A stretch of DNA of 32,876 nucleotides from Actinospineispora acaciae DSM 45401. Lineage in GTDB: Bacteria; Actinomycetota; Actinomycetes; Mycobacteriales; Pseudonocardiaceae. The DNA lies in assembly GCF_000620785.1 (NCBI RefSeq), contig NZ_JIAI01000032.1, positions 1-32,876 on the forward strand. Direction: 5' to 3'. A program made the translations under genes and the position numbers. A model generated the notes under the pieces. The model did not search any database. It was not told the DNA's origin and worked only from the letters and a program-made list of their open reading frames with translations. How positions within the stretch are numbered: the first letter of the stretch is position 1; each line of letters starts with the position of its first letter. Shown piece by piece: positions 14,571-24,532 of this stretch.

Positions 14571-14622
14571 CTCGGGGGCCTAACGCACCGGCCGGAAGGG
14601 CCGCAAGGCCATCGCCCCCGAG
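14571..14622 (-). terminator. Hairpin downstream of the DUF6292-like gene
   Basis: CTCGGGGGC (14571-14579) pairs with GCCCCCGAG (14614-14622), a 9-bp stem with an internal GGCC-rich loop that can fold further. On the minus strand it begins 15 bases after the stop of the gene at 14638-15105. Confidence 0.6.
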
Positions 14623-14637
14623 CGGGTGGGGAGGGCG

Positions 14638-15105
14638 TCAGCGTCGCGGCTCGAACGGCTCGAACCCGGACAGCCGGGCGACGAGCAGCCTGCGATCGAT
14701 CTGGTGCAGGTGGGGAAGCAAGGCCGAGGCCCGGTGGGTGTCGGGATCGGCGCGCAGCGCGACCACCAAATGAGCGACGGTGACCGGCGCGGGGACGACT
14801 TGCTGGCTGGGCAGATAACGCACCGCGGCATCGAGATGCTCGTGGTCGCGGCGGCTCAGGCTGGCCGACCAGCCGGTAGCCGCCTCCCAGTGCAGTCGGG
14901 TCGGGTTCCACACCGCGCCCCGACCGCCGGCGCGCTCATGCGGAGCGTCCAACGTCAAGGAGCCCGCGAATGCGTCCGGCCCATCGACACACAGCGCACG
15001 CACCGGGACGCCACGCTCGGCCAGCAGTACCGCAACCGCGGACAGGTATCCGACGACCAACCTGCTCTCCGCGCGGATCGCCCGCGACCTGACAGCGGAA
15101 CCCAT
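14638..15105 (-). CDS. DUF6292-like hypothetical protein
   Basis: A 155-residue soluble protein: a helical start (SRLVVGYLSAVAVLLAERGVPV), then WEAATGWSASLSRRDHEHLDAAVRYLPSQQVVPAPVTVAHLV and a helical end with HLHQIDRRLLVARLS. The WxxxTGWSA and RYLP...PxP pattern is as I remember DUF6292 proteins of actinobacteria; function unknown and the family call moderate. The ATG at 15105 has GGAGG 9 bases upstream; the frame upstream to 15240 lacks support. A good DosR-like box is 97 bp upstream, so it is probably regulon-controlled. Confidence 0.65.
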   Translation of the reverse strand: MGSAVRSRAIRAESRLVVGYLSAVAVLLAERGVPVRALCVDGPDAFAGSLTLDAPHERAGGRGAVWNPTRLHWEAATGWSASLSRRDHEHLDAAVRYLPSQQVVPAPVTVAHLVVALRADPDTHRASALLPHLHQIDRRLLVARLSGFEPFEPRR

Positions 15106-15195
15106 GCAAGCCCACCTCCGTCGAGGCCACGAATGTGGCCACCACGGTGCCGCGATCCGCGCGGGCAAGCAGGTGCCTCGGGTCACCGGCCCTCG

Positions 15196-15209
15196 GGGAC
15201 CTTTGGCCC
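15196..15209. promoter_or_regulatory. DosR-like box upstream of DUF6292-like gene
   Basis: GGGAC-CTTT-GGCCC matches 9 of 10 arm bases. The centre is 97 bp before the leftward ATG at 15105 and just downstream of the Rv2629-like stop, so it starts a new unit. Confidence 0.7.
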
Positions 15210-15221
15210 CCAACGCGTGCG

Positions 15222-16148
15222 TCACGTCGAGCTCGGCCACCTCGGCGGCGCCGGGTCACGGCACAGCGCCGCGATCCCCTCCGGAACGACCTCCCTGGTG
15301 GCGTCGGTCGGCAGCACGTGGACCTCCGCGCCGCAGCCCAACGCGGCACGCGTGGCGACGTCGACAAGCCGTCCGCGCCTCGGCCACCCCGCCCCCAGCC
15401 CGCTCAGCGGCTCGGGCTCCAGCGCGTGGTCGGCGGGCGCCGGGCCGTACCACGCCATGCGCGCCGGGGCGGCTCCCCCCGTGTCCGCCACATCGTCGGA
15501 GAGGAGCAACGTGCGGACCCGGCCCCGCGCCAACGCGTCCAGCGTCCCCCCCGCGCCCACCACGGCCAGCCCACCTTGGCGCCTTTCCTCGTCCAGCGCG
15601 GCCAACAGCAAGGCGGTCCGCCCGGCCGAGGCCTGGCACGAGCCCTCGCCGAGCCGAGGGCCACCAGCGGTGATCGACAGAAGGCTCGGGCGCTGGCGCT
15701 GCAGCGGCACCACGACCTCTACGACCTGTTCGGCGCCCCGGTCGGCGGCCGCGCCGCCGGGGTGGACCACGATGGCTCCGCCGGTGCGATCCAGCAACGC
15801 GACCACGTGCGCGGGGCGGCCCTGCAGCCAGGCCAACAACGGCAGCAGGTGCGGCAAGCCGTAACGCGCGCGCTCGGGCGCCGAGGCTTCCGGCATCACC
15901 ACGCCCAGCAGGATCCGACAATCGGTGGCGAACATGACGAGAACGCCCCGACCCGGCACCGTGCCCAGAACGCCGGCCCGCAGCACCCCGACCAGACCAC
16001 GGCCGGCCCCCTGCCGGGACAGGTCCTCGACGACCGCGTGCCAGCGGGTGAACACCTGGTCCCCGCCGGCGCGCAGGTCGAAGTACACCGAAGCCACCGA
16101 CCCGGTGCCCGCGTACAGGTCGCGCAACACCCAGGTCCGCAGGCTCAC
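15222..16148 (-). CDS. Rv2629-like / bacterial eRF1-like (baeRF) protein
   Basis: A 308-residue protein similar in order to mycobacterial DosR-regulon protein Rv2629, which has an archaeal/eukaryotic release-factor-1-like core. It opens with LRDLYAGTGSVASVYFDLRAG, then GRGVLVMFATDCRILLGVVMPE, LPHLLPLLAWLQGRPAHVVALLDRTGGAIVV, and late TLDALARGRVRTLLLSDDVAD and GCGAEVHVLPTDA. It is shorter than Rv2629 (about 374) mainly in the middle. The GGQ loop of true release factors is not seen, so peptide release is unlikely; a ribosome-associated stress role is inferred. GTG start at 16148 (alternative 16151), just after the stop of the 61-residue gene, so the two are coupled. Confidence 0.75.
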   Translation of the reverse strand: MSLRTWVLRDLYAGTGSVASVYFDLRAGGDQVFTRWHAVVEDLSRQGAGRGLVGVLRAGVLGTVPGRGVLVMFATDCRILLGVVMPEASAPERARYGLPHLLPLLAWLQGRPAHVVALLDRTGGAIVVHPGGAAADRGAEQVVEVVVPLQRQRPSLLSITAGGPRLGEGSCQASAGRTALLLAALDEERRQGGLAVVGAGGTLDALARGRVRTLLLSDDVADTGGAAPARMAWYGPAPADHALEPEPLSGLGAGWPRRGRLVDVATRAALGCGAEVHVLPTDATREVVPEGIAALCRDPAPPRWPSST

Positions 16149-16155
16149 CACCTTG

Positions 16156-16341
16156 TCATGCCGGCTTCGCTCGGGCGGCCGGGCCGCTCGCATCGATGCC
16201 TTCCGCGCGCGCGTGGTCCAGCAGCTCCAGCACCGGGGCGGCGCGGCGGTGCACCTCGACCGGCCGGCCGGCGCTGGCCGCCTGGCGCAGTCGTTGTCGG
16301 GCGTATTCGACCGATTCGCGGAAACTCGACTCCAAGGTCAT
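16156..16341 (-). CDS. Small 61-residue hypothetical protein
   Basis: MTLESSFRESVEYARQRLRQ starts a short, mostly helical, Ala/Arg-rich protein ending at 16156, 7 bases before the Rv2629-like start. The ATG at 16341 is in frame with a longer open stretch to 16371; the ATG gives the natural helical start. It is the first gene of a leftward unit, and a DosR-like box lies 94 bp upstream. No family recognised and no membrane segment. Coupling suggests it works with the baeRF-like protein. Confidence 0.55.
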   Translation of the reverse strand: MTLESSFRESVEYARQRLRQAASAGRPVEVHRRAAPVLELLDHARAEGIDASGPAARAKPA

Positions 16342-16428
16342 CACATCCCACAGTCGTCGTGTCCGGCCCAACGGTCACCCTCTGGCGACGCCTGCCACCT
16401 CGGATAGGGCCTCGGGTACCGACAAGCC

Positions 16429-16442
16429 GGGCCCTTCGGCAG
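16429..16442. promoter_or_regulatory. DosR-like box facing the 61-residue gene
   Basis: GGGCC-CTTC-GGCAG matches 6 of 10 arm bases. The centre is 94 bp from the leftward ATG at 16341. Confidence 0.35.
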
Positions 16443-16478
16443 CCGTCCGGCACTCGGTCCGAGCGTCCCGGGAACGTC

Positions 16479-16492
16479 GGGACCAAGGGCAC
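16479..16492. promoter_or_regulatory. DosR-like box upstream of FBPase-PDH operon
   Basis: GGGAC-CAAG-GGCAC has a perfect left arm and 3 of 5 right-arm bases. The centre is 69 bp before the ATG at 16555, heading a seven-gene operon. Confidence 0.6.
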
Positions 16493-16554
16493 TAGCAGCG
16501 GCGGGGGCGCCGGAGCAGCGTCGGGGCACAAGCCGACCTAGGCGGGAGAGTTCG

Positions 16555-17688
16555 ATGCTGACGTTGAGCATTATCAAGGCGGACACGGGCGGATTCGTCG
16601 GGCACAGCGCGGTGCACCCCGAGCTGATGGCGGTGGCCAGGGCGGCGGTCGAGCGGGCGGTGCGGGAAGGGCTGCTTGTCGACGGCACCACGGCGGCGTG
16701 CGGCGACGACGTGTCGCTGGTGATGACCCATCGACGGGGGCCGGACTGCACGGACATCCACTCCTTCGCCTGGGACACCTTCCTCGCGACCACCGCCAAG
16801 GCCAGGGAGCTCGGGCTGTACGGCGCCGGCCAGGACCTGCTGTCCGACTCGTTCTCCGGGAACCTGCGCGGGCTCGGCCCCGGCTACGCCGAGCTGGAGT
16901 TCGAGGAGCGCCCGTCCGAGCCGGTGCTGTGCTTCCTCGCCGACAAGACCGAGCCGGGGGCCTGGAACCTGCCGCTGTACAAGATGTTCGCCGACCCGTT
17001 CAACACCGCCGGTCTGGTGATCGACTCCAAGATGCACGCCGGCTTCGAGTTCGAGGTCTACGACCTGTACGAGCACGCCCGGATCGTGTTCAGCTGCCCG
17101 GAGGAGCTCTACGAGCTGCTGATGTTCATCGGCGCCCCGGCCCGCTACGTCGTGCACACCGTCCGGTCCCGGGCGCTGGGCGAGACCGCGGCGGCCACCA
17201 GCACCCAGCGGCTGTCGCTGATCGCCGGCAAGTACGTCGGCAAGGACGACCCGGTGATGATCGTGCGCTGCCAGTCGGGGCTGCCCGCGGTCGGCGAGGT
17301 GCTCGAGCCGTTCGCCACGCCGTGGACCGTCGCCGGGTGCATGCGCGGGTCGCACCACGCGCCGTTGATGCCGGTGTCGGTCCCCGACGCCACGCCGTCT
17401 CGGTTCGACGGGCCGCCCCGGGTGGTCGGGCTCGGCTTCCAGGTCACGCAGGGGCGGCTGGTCGGGCCGCGAGACATGTTCGCCGACCCGTCGTTCGACC
17501 GCGCGCGGCAACGGGCCAACGAGGTCATGGACTACCTGCGCGCGCACGGCCCGTTCGAGCCGCACCGGCTGCCCCTCGACGAGCTGGAATACACCACCAT
17601 GTCCACGCTCGCCAAACGGCTCTCCGCCCGCTGGCAGACCCTGCCGGAGCCAGCCCAGGACCTGGCCACGGCGTCCGCCAAGGCCTGA
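16555..17688 (+). CDS. Archaeal-type bifunctional FBP aldolase/phosphatase (class V FBPase)
   Basis: A 377-residue enzyme joining dihydroxyacetone phosphate and glyceraldehyde 3-phosphate and dephosphorylating the product to fructose 6-phosphate, an irreversible gluconeogenic step. The match to archaeal/thermophile FBPA/P is close throughout: SIIKADTGGFVGHSAVHP, GLYGAGQDLLSDSFSGN, FLADKTEPGAWNLPLYKMF, ADPFNTAGLVID, and RFDGPPRVVGLGFQV. The Schiff-base loop AGKYVGKDDPVMIV gives Y227 and K230, with the Tyr-x2-Lys spacing known for the aldolase state; metal-binding aspartates (QDLLSD, ADKTEP) are present. The ATG has GGCGGGAG upstream. It is the first gene of the operon and rare outside archaea and thermophiles, suggesting old lateral transfer. 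Confidence 0.93.
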   Translation: MLTLSIIKADTGGFVGHSAVHPELMAVARAAVERAVREGLLVDGTTAACGDDVSLVMTHRRGPDCTDIHSFAWDTFLATTAKARELGLYGAGQDLLSDSFSGNLRGLGPGYAELEFEERPSEPVLCFLADKTEPGAWNLPLYKMFADPFNTAGLVIDSKMHAGFEFEVYDLYEHARIVFSCPEELYELLMFIGAPARYVVHTVRSRALGETAAATSTQRLSLIAGKYVGKDDPVMIVRCQSGLPAVGEVLEPFATPWTVAGCMRGSHHAPLMPVSVPDATPSRFDGPPRVVGLGFQVTQGRLVGPRDMFADPSFDRARQRANEVMDYLRAHGPFEPHRLPLDELEYTTMSTLAKRLSARWQTLPEPAQDLATASAKA

Positions 17689-17709
17689 CCGGATCCGGGG
17701 AGTGATCGC

Positions 17710-19481
<1,772 letters not shown>

Positions 19482-19485
<4 letters not shown>

Positions 19486-20468
19486 CGACACCGTCGAGCC
19501 CTCCCCCGGACGGGAAACACCGGCTGGAGCTGTTCACCGAGATGCTGCGCATCCGGCGCTTCGAGGAGCGCTGCGTGCGGCTCTACGGCGCCGAACAGAT
19601 CCGGGGGTTCATGCACCTGTGCGTGGGCGAGGAAGCGGTCGCGGTCGGTGTGCTCGGCGCGCTCGACGGCGAGGACGCGGTGGTGTCCACCTACCGCGAG
19701 CACGGCCACGCGCTGGCCCGTGGGGTACCGATGGTCGAGGTGCTCGCCGAGATGTTCGGCCGCACCACCGGCTGTAGCGCCGGACGCGGCGGCTCGATGC
19801 ACCTGTTCGACGCCGAGCGCCGGTTCTACGGCGGCAACGCGATCGTCGCCGGCGGGATCCCGATCGCGGTCGGGCTGGCCCTCGCGGATGCCATCCGGGG
19901 CCGGGCTAGGACGACCGCGTGCCTGTTCGGGGACGGCGCGGCGGCCGAGGGCGAGTTCCACGAGTCGCTCAACCTGGCCGCGCTGTGGCGGCTGCCAATC
20001 GTGTTCTGCTGCGAGAACAACCAATACGCGATGGGCACCCCGCTGCGCCGCAGCCACGCACAGACCGACCTCGCCCTGCGCGCCGCCTCCTACGGCCTGC
20101 GCGCGTGGCCGGTCGACGGCATGGACGTCGACGCCGTCCGCGACGCCACCCGGCTGGCGTCGGACACCGTCCGCGGCGGCGGCGGGCCCTGCTTCCTGGA
20201 GCTGCGCACCTACCGGTTCCGCGCGCACTCGATGTACGACGCCGACCGCTACCGGGACAAGGCCGAGATCGCCGCCTGGCGGGAGAGGGACCCGATCGAG
20301 CTGCTGGCCGGTGTGCTGGGCCGGGACGGGCTGCTCGACGACGCGCGGCGCACCGAGATCGAGGCCGAGCTGGACGCCGAGATCGAGCGCGCCGTCGAGG
20401 CGGCCGACGCCGGGCCGGTCGAGCAGGTCGAGACCCTGACCCGCTTCGTCACCTCGGAGCCGTCATGA
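19482..20468 (+). CDS. pdhA: Pyruvate dehydrogenase-type E1 alpha subunit
   Basis: A 328-residue thiamine-diphosphate E1 alpha. It has the full PDH-like order: MLRIRRFEERCVRLYGAEQI, GFMHLCVGEEAVAVG, the STYREHGHALARG loop, GRGGSMHLFD, FYGGNAIVAGGIPIAVGLALA, the ThDP motif GDGAAAEGEFHESLNLAALW ending in CCENNQYAMGT, and TYRFRAHSMYDADRYR, the loop at which mammalian E1 alpha is phosphorylated. Acetoin dehydrogenase AcoA is a close alternative; branched-chain E1 is less likely because of the PDH-like loops. The ATG overlaps the acs stop, and E1 beta follows with another ATGA overlap. Actinobacteria normally use the single-chain AceE, so this is an accessory complex. Confidence 0.92.
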
Positions 20469-21442
20469 CCGACACGATCACCTACCGGGAGGCCTGCCGG
20501 GCCGCGCTGCGCGACGCCCTGGGCTCCGACGACCGGGTGTTCCTCATGGGCGAGGACGTCGGCGGCTACGGCGGCTGCTTCGGGGTCAGCGCCGGGCTGC
20601 TCGACGAGTTCGGCCCGGACCGGGTCCGGGACACCCCGCTGTCGGAGTCCGCGTTCGTGGGCGCCGGGATCGGGGCGGCGCTGGGCGGGATGCGGCCGAT
20701 CGTGGAGATCATGACGGTCAACTTCAGCCTGCTGGCCCTGGACCAGATCGTGAACAACGCCGCCACCCTGCTGCACATGTCCGGCGGCCAGCTCAACGTG
20801 CCGCTGGTCATCCGGATGGCCACCGGTGCCGGCCGCCAGCTCGCCGCGCAGCACTCGCACAGCCTGGAGGGCTGGTACGCGCACATCCCCGGCCTGCGCA
20901 TCGTCGCGCCGGCCACGATCGCCGACGCCCGAGGCATGCTGGCCACCGCGCTCGCCGACCCCGACCCGGTGCTGATCTTCGAACAGATCGCGCTGTACGG
21001 CACCAGGGGCGAGCTGCCCGAGGACGCGGGCCCGGTGGACCTAGACAGGGCCGCCGTGCGCCGACCGGGCACCGACGTCACGGTGGTCGCCTACGGCGGC
21101 TCGCTGGCGCCCGCCCTCACCGCCGCCGAGCAGCTCGCCGCCGACGGCGTCGCGGCCGAGGTCATCGACCTGCGCACGCTGCGCCCGCTGGACGAGACGA
21201 CGGTGCTGGACTCGGTGCGCCGCACCCACCGGCTGGTGATCGTGGATGCGGCCTGGCGCAGCGGCAGCCTGTCCGCCGAGGTCGCCGCCCGGGTCGCCGA
21301 GCACGGCCTCTACGAGCTGGACGCCCCCATCGAACGGGTCTGCGGCGCCGAGGTGCCCATGCCGTACCCCCGCCACCTGGAGGAAGCGGCCCTTCCCGGG
21401 CCGGACGACGTGGTGGCCGCCGTGCGCCGGGCGGTTGGGTGA
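20465..21442 (+). CDS. pdhB: Pyruvate dehydrogenase-type E1 beta subunit
   Basis: A 325-residue E1 beta partner forming the heterotetrameric E1. Family segments: TYREACRAALRDAL, FLMGEDVGGYGGCFGVSAGL with the conserved Glu for ThDP activation, DTPLSESAFVGAGIGAALGG, IVEIMTVNFSLLALDQIVNNAA, QHSHSLEGWYAHIPGLRIV, and the C-terminal transketolase domain with EVIDLRTLRPLDETTVLDSV. The length is normal. Start ATG overlaps the E1 alpha stop (ATGA), ensuring equal amounts. E2 follows after 30 bases. As for E1 alpha, acetoin dehydrogenase cannot be fully excluded by sequence. Confidence 0.92.
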   Translation: MTDTITYREACRAALRDALGSDDRVFLMGEDVGGYGGCFGVSAGLLDEFGPDRVRDTPLSESAFVGAGIGAALGGMRPIVEIMTVNFSLLALDQIVNNAATLLHMSGGQLNVPLVIRMATGAGRQLAAQHSHSLEGWYAHIPGLRIVAPATIADARGMLATALADPDPVLIFEQIALYGTRGELPEDAGPVDLDRAAVRRPGTDVTVVAYGGSLAPALTAAEQLAADGVAAEVIDLRTLRPLDETTVLDSVRRTHRLVIVDAAWRSGSLSAEVAARVAEHGLYELDAPIERVCGAEVPMPYPRHLEEAALPGPDDVVAAVRRAVG

Positions 21443-21472
21443 CGTGGCCGAGACGAGCTTGCGAGTCGAGAG

Positions 21473-22816
21473 ATGAGTACCGAGACGAGCGCCGAGTTCC
21501 GGATGCCGTCGCTGGGCGCGGACATGACCGAGGGCACCGTGGTCGAGTGGCTGGTCGGCCCGGGCGACCGGGTGCGCCGGGGTGACGTGGTCGCGGTGGT
21601 GGACACCGAGAAGGCCGCCATCGACGTCGAGTGCTTCGAGGACGGGGTCGTGGACCGGCTGCTGGTCCAACAGGGCCAGAAGGTGGCCGTCGGCACCCCG
21701 CTGGCGCTCATCGGCTCAGCCCGGACGGAGCACCCCGAGCCCGCCACCGCACCGGCGACGCTCGCGCCGGAGCCGGCTGGGCCGAGGATCGGGTCCCCGC
21801 TGGCCCGCAAGCGCGCGGAGCAAGCCGGCATCGACCTCGCCACGATCCCGGGCAGCGGGCCCGGCGGGCTGATCACCCGCGCCGACGTGGAGAACGCGGT
21901 GCCCCCGGCCACCGCCCGTCCGCCGTCGGTCCGGGCACGGATATCGCCCTACGCGCGCCGGCTGGCCACCGAGCGCGGGATCGACCCGGCCACCCTCACC
22001 GCGTCGAGCCCCAACGGGACGGTGCACGCCCGCGACCTCCCGCCGCCGGCCTCGGCCGCTCCCCCCGCGCCGGCACCGACGTTCCCGCCACCGCCGGAGA
22101 TCCCGCTGACGCTTCCACCGGAGCCGCCCGGCGTGGCGCAGCGCCGAGCGACCGCCGCGCTGATGGCCCGGTCCAAACGGGAGATCCCGCACTACTACCT
22201 GTCCCAGGACATCGACATGGGGCGAGCGCTGGACTGGCTGCGCGGCCACAACCGCGCCATCCCGGTCACCGCCCGCGTGCTCCCGGCCGCGGTGCTGCTG
22301 CGCGCCGTCGCGCTCGCCGCCCGCGCCGTGCCCGAGCTGAACGGGCACTGGGTCGACGACGGCTTCCGGCCCGGCGACGGCGTGCACCTCGGCGTGGCGG
22401 TGTCGGTGCGCGGCGGCGGCCTGGTCGTCCCGGTCGTTCGGGACGCGGACACGCTCGGCCTGGACGAGCTGATGGCCGCCGTGCGGGGGGCCGCCGAACG
22501 AGCCCGAGGCGCGCGGTTGCGTTCCTCCGAGGCCGGCGGCGCCACCCTCACCGTCACCAACCTCGGCGAGCTCGGGGTGGACACCGTGCACGGCGTCATC
22601 CACCCGCCGCAGGTCGCGCTGGTCGGGTTCGGCGCCGTCCGCCGCCGCCCCTGGGCCGACGACACCGAGAACACCGACACCGACCACGGGTCCGTCACGG
22701 TCCGACCTGTCGTTACCGCCACCTTGTCCGCGGACCACCGCGCCACCGACGGCGCCACCGGCGCCCGGCTGCTGCACCACATCGCACGTTGCCTACACCG
22801 ACCCGAGGAGCTCTAG
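21473..22816 (+). CDS. pdhC: Dihydrolipoamide acyltransferase (E2) with two subunit-binding domains
   Basis: A 447-residue E2 core. The lipoyl domain (about 8-82) has VDTEKAAIDVE with lipoyl-Lys 47. Two peripheral-subunit-binding domains follow: SPLARKRAEQAGIDLATI...GLITRADVE (about 107-143) and SPYARRLATERGIDPATL...GTVHARDLP (about 157-190). A Pro/Ala linker leads to the catalytic domain (about 230-447), with IPHYYLSQDIDM, GVAVSVRGGGLVVPVVRDAD and a variant active-site motif DHRATDGATG in place of the usual DHRVVDGA. Most bacterial E2 proteins have one binding domain; two in tandem is unusual. No E3 is encoded here, so it would borrow one from elsewhere. Confidence 0.9.
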   Translation: MSTETSAEFRMPSLGADMTEGTVVEWLVGPGDRVRRGDVVAVVDTEKAAIDVECFEDGVVDRLLVQQGQKVAVGTPLALIGSARTEHPEPATAPATLAPEPAGPRIGSPLARKRAEQAGIDLATIPGSGPGGLITRADVENAVPPATARPPSVRARISPYARRLATERGIDPATLTASSPNGTVHARDLPPPASAAPPAPAPTFPPPPEIPLTLPPEPPGVAQRRATAALMARSKREIPHYYLSQDIDMGRALDWLRGHNRAIPVTARVLPAAVLLRAVALAARAVPELNGHWVDDGFRPGDGVHLGVAVSVRGGGLVVPVVRDADTLGLDELMAAVRGAAERARGARLRSSEAGGATLTVTNLGELGVDTVHGVIHPPQVALVGFGAVRRRPWADDTENTDTDHGSVTVRPVVTATLSADHRATDGATGARLLHHIARCLHRPEEL

Positions 22817-23089
22817 ATGACCACGCCCGTTCAGACCGAGGTCCAGGCCAACGAACTGGTCCGCGACGTGCTGCGCACGGTCGCCCCGGGGCCGACGCTG
22901 GACGGCCTCGACCCGCACGACGACCTCCGCGAGACGCTCGGGCTGGACTCGCTGGACTTCCTCACGGTGGTCAGCCGCACCAGCGAGCGCACCGGAATCC
23001 GCATCGACGAGGACGACTACGACCAACTCGCCGACCTCAACGGCTGGATCACGCTGCTGACCACCCGCTCTGCCCGCCGAGCCGGATGA
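22817..23089 (+). CDS. Stand-alone acyl carrier protein
   Basis: A 90-residue acyl carrier protein: DDLRETLGLDSLDFLTVVSRT carries the phosphopantetheine-accepting Ser 45 in the DSL motif, and DEDDYDQLADLNGWITLL forms the last helices. It starts directly after the E2 stop, with GAGGAG in the end of E2 as its ribosome site, so it is tightly coupled to the PDH genes. A carrier protein has no role in standard PDH; it may receive acyl groups from the E2 or the ligase and hand them to lipid synthesis (inference). It is not linked to fatty-acid or polyketide synthase genes here. Confidence 0.9.
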   Translation: MTTPVQTEVQANELVRDVLRTVAPGPTLDGLDPHDDLRETLGLDSLDFLTVVSRTSERTGIRIDEDDYDQLADLNGWITLLTTRSARRAG

Positions 23090-23112
23090 GACAACGGACC
23101 CTGGGAGCAATC

Positions 23113-23970
23113 ATGAACGTTCCGTCGGGCGCGATCGTCGCCGGTATCGACGCCTCCGCCGACAGCGACCGCGGCCTTGCCTGGGCCGCCGCCGAGGCCG
23201 AGGCGCGCGGGGCGCCGCTGCACCTGCTGCACGCACTGCCCCCGCTGCGCACCGAGGTCCCGCCCACCGCCGACGAAGAACGAATCATGCGCGACCACGC
23301 CCAAGGGGTGGTCACCGCCGCCCGGAACCAGGCCCGGCGTATCACCTCAGCGCCGGTCACGGCGGAGGTCGTGGACGAGCCGGCGGCCCCGGCGCTGATC
23401 GCGGCCAGCCGGCACGCCGAGCTGGTGGTGCTCGGCGCGCGCGGGCACAGCGCGATGTCCGGGCTGCTGCTCGGCTCGGTGAGCCAGCAGGTATGCGCGC
23501 ACGCCCACGGCCCGGTCGTGGTGGTCCGGGAGGCCGCCGACCCGAACAGCCGACGCGTCGTGGTCGGGGTGGACGGCTCTCCCGGCAGCGACCGCGCGAT
23601 CGGGTACGCCATGCAGGCCGCCGCCCGCGACGGCGCCCCGGTGACCGCGATCTACGGCTGGCACGACCACAGCCCGCTGACCACCGGCACCGCCTCGCCC
23701 GGCTGGGACCGCACCGCCGAGCGGATCGCCGCCGGCGATCGCATGCTGGAGAACGCGCTCGCGGCATGGACGACGAAGTATCCCGAGGTCACCGTGGTCC
23801 GCGAGGCGATCCCGGTGCCGCCGGCCCGGACCCTCGCCGGCGCATCCGAGCACGCGGCCATGGTCGTGGTGGGCGCGCGGGGGCACGGCGGCTTCGCCGA
23901 GCTGCGGCTCGGCTCGGTCAGCCGCGCCCTGCTCCATCACGCCCGATGCCCGGTCGCGGTGATCAGGTAG
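23113..23970 (+). CDS. Two-domain universal stress protein ending the PDH operon
   Basis: A 285-residue tandem USP. Domain 1 (about 5-138) has IVAGIDASADSDRGLAWA and the loop GARGHSAMSGLLLGS. Domain 2 (about 146-285) has VVVGVDGSPGSDRAIGYA and GARGHGGFAELRLGS followed by CPVAVIR. Both loops fit the ATP-binding pattern. The ATG at 23113 has GGGAG 5 bases upstream and lies 23 bases after the carrier protein, so it is the last gene of the seven-gene operon. Its stop overlaps the opposite DUF305 gene by 8 bases. Confidence 0.92.
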   Translation: MNVPSGAIVAGIDASADSDRGLAWAAAEAEARGAPLHLLHALPPLRTEVPPTADEERIMRDHAQGVVTAARNQARRITSAPVTAEVVDEPAAPALIAASRHAELVVLGARGHSAMSGLLLGSVSQQVCAHAHGPVVVVREAADPNSRRVVVGVDGSPGSDRAIGYAMQAAARDGAPVTAIYGWHDHSPLTTGTASPGWDRTAERIAAGDRMLENALAAWTTKYPEVTVVREAIPVPPARTLAGASEHAAMVVVGARGHGGFAELRLGSVSRALLHHARCPVAVIR

Positions 23971-24532
23971 CCGGCCCGGCTCCGCAGTGCGGCCCACCCC
24001 GAAACCCGCCGGTCAGGTAGCCCCGCATCTGGAAGATCTCCGCGTGCTGGGCGTCCCGGACCCGGGCGGCGAACACGGTGACCTCGGGATGCTGGATCGC
24101 GCCCCGCGTGAGCAGCCGTTGTGACATCATCACCGCCGTCATGTGATGCGGGATCATGTCCCGGAGGAAGGCCTGGTCCAACGCGTCCCCGGTGAGCTCG
24201 GACAGGTCGCGCATCATCGGCCGGTACGCCACCTCGGCGGACCGGCCCGGGTACCACGCCGCCAGCCAGCCCTTCATCATGGCGATCTCGGCGGTCTGCG
24301 TCGCCACGATCGAGGCGCCCAGCGCACGCATCTCCGGGCGACCCGAGCCCTCCAGCCGGCGCGCCGCGCCGACCGCCTCCTCGTGATGGGCGACCATGCC
24401 GGCCAGGTAGCCGAACTCGTCGGTCGTCCCCCCGCGCTGGCCGGCCATCCCGACCGCCGCCACCGACGTCCCCAGCAGCACCAGGGCCGCCACCAGCAGG
24501 ACGACCGGGGCGAGCCGGTCGCGGCCGGTCAT
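23963..24532 (-). CDS. DUF305 exported protein
   Basis: A 189-residue protein with one N-terminal membrane anchor or signal (LAPVVLLVAALVLLGTSVAAV, about 7-27) and an extracytoplasmic four-helix DUF305 domain: FGYLAGMVAHHEEAVGAARRL and DMIPHHMTAVMMSQRLL hold the paired HH motifs, with QTAEIAMMKGWLAAWY and DAQHAEIFQMRGYL completing the pattern. DUF305 domains are ferritin-like and often linked to copper handling; the Met/His-rich helices agree. The ATG overlaps the SHOCT gene stop (ATGA), so the two form an operon. Its 3' end overlaps the USP gene by 8 bases. Confidence 0.88.
   Translation of the reverse strand: MTGRDRLAPVVLLVAALVLLGTSVAAVGMAGQRGGTTDEFGYLAGMVAHHEEAVGAARRLEGSGRPEMRALGASIVATQTAEIAMMKGWLAAWYPGRSAEVAYRPMMRDLSELTGDALDQAFLRDMIPHHMTAVMMSQRLLTRGAIQHPEVTVFAARVRDAQHAEIFQMRGYLTGGFRGGPHCGAGPAT

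Noticed and set aside
14552..14589. DosR-like boxes upstream of the zinc-ribbon gene
   Set aside because: GGGTACCGCGGACA is at the right distance (92 bp) but matches only about half the arm bases, and the neighbouring match overlaps a terminator hairpin.
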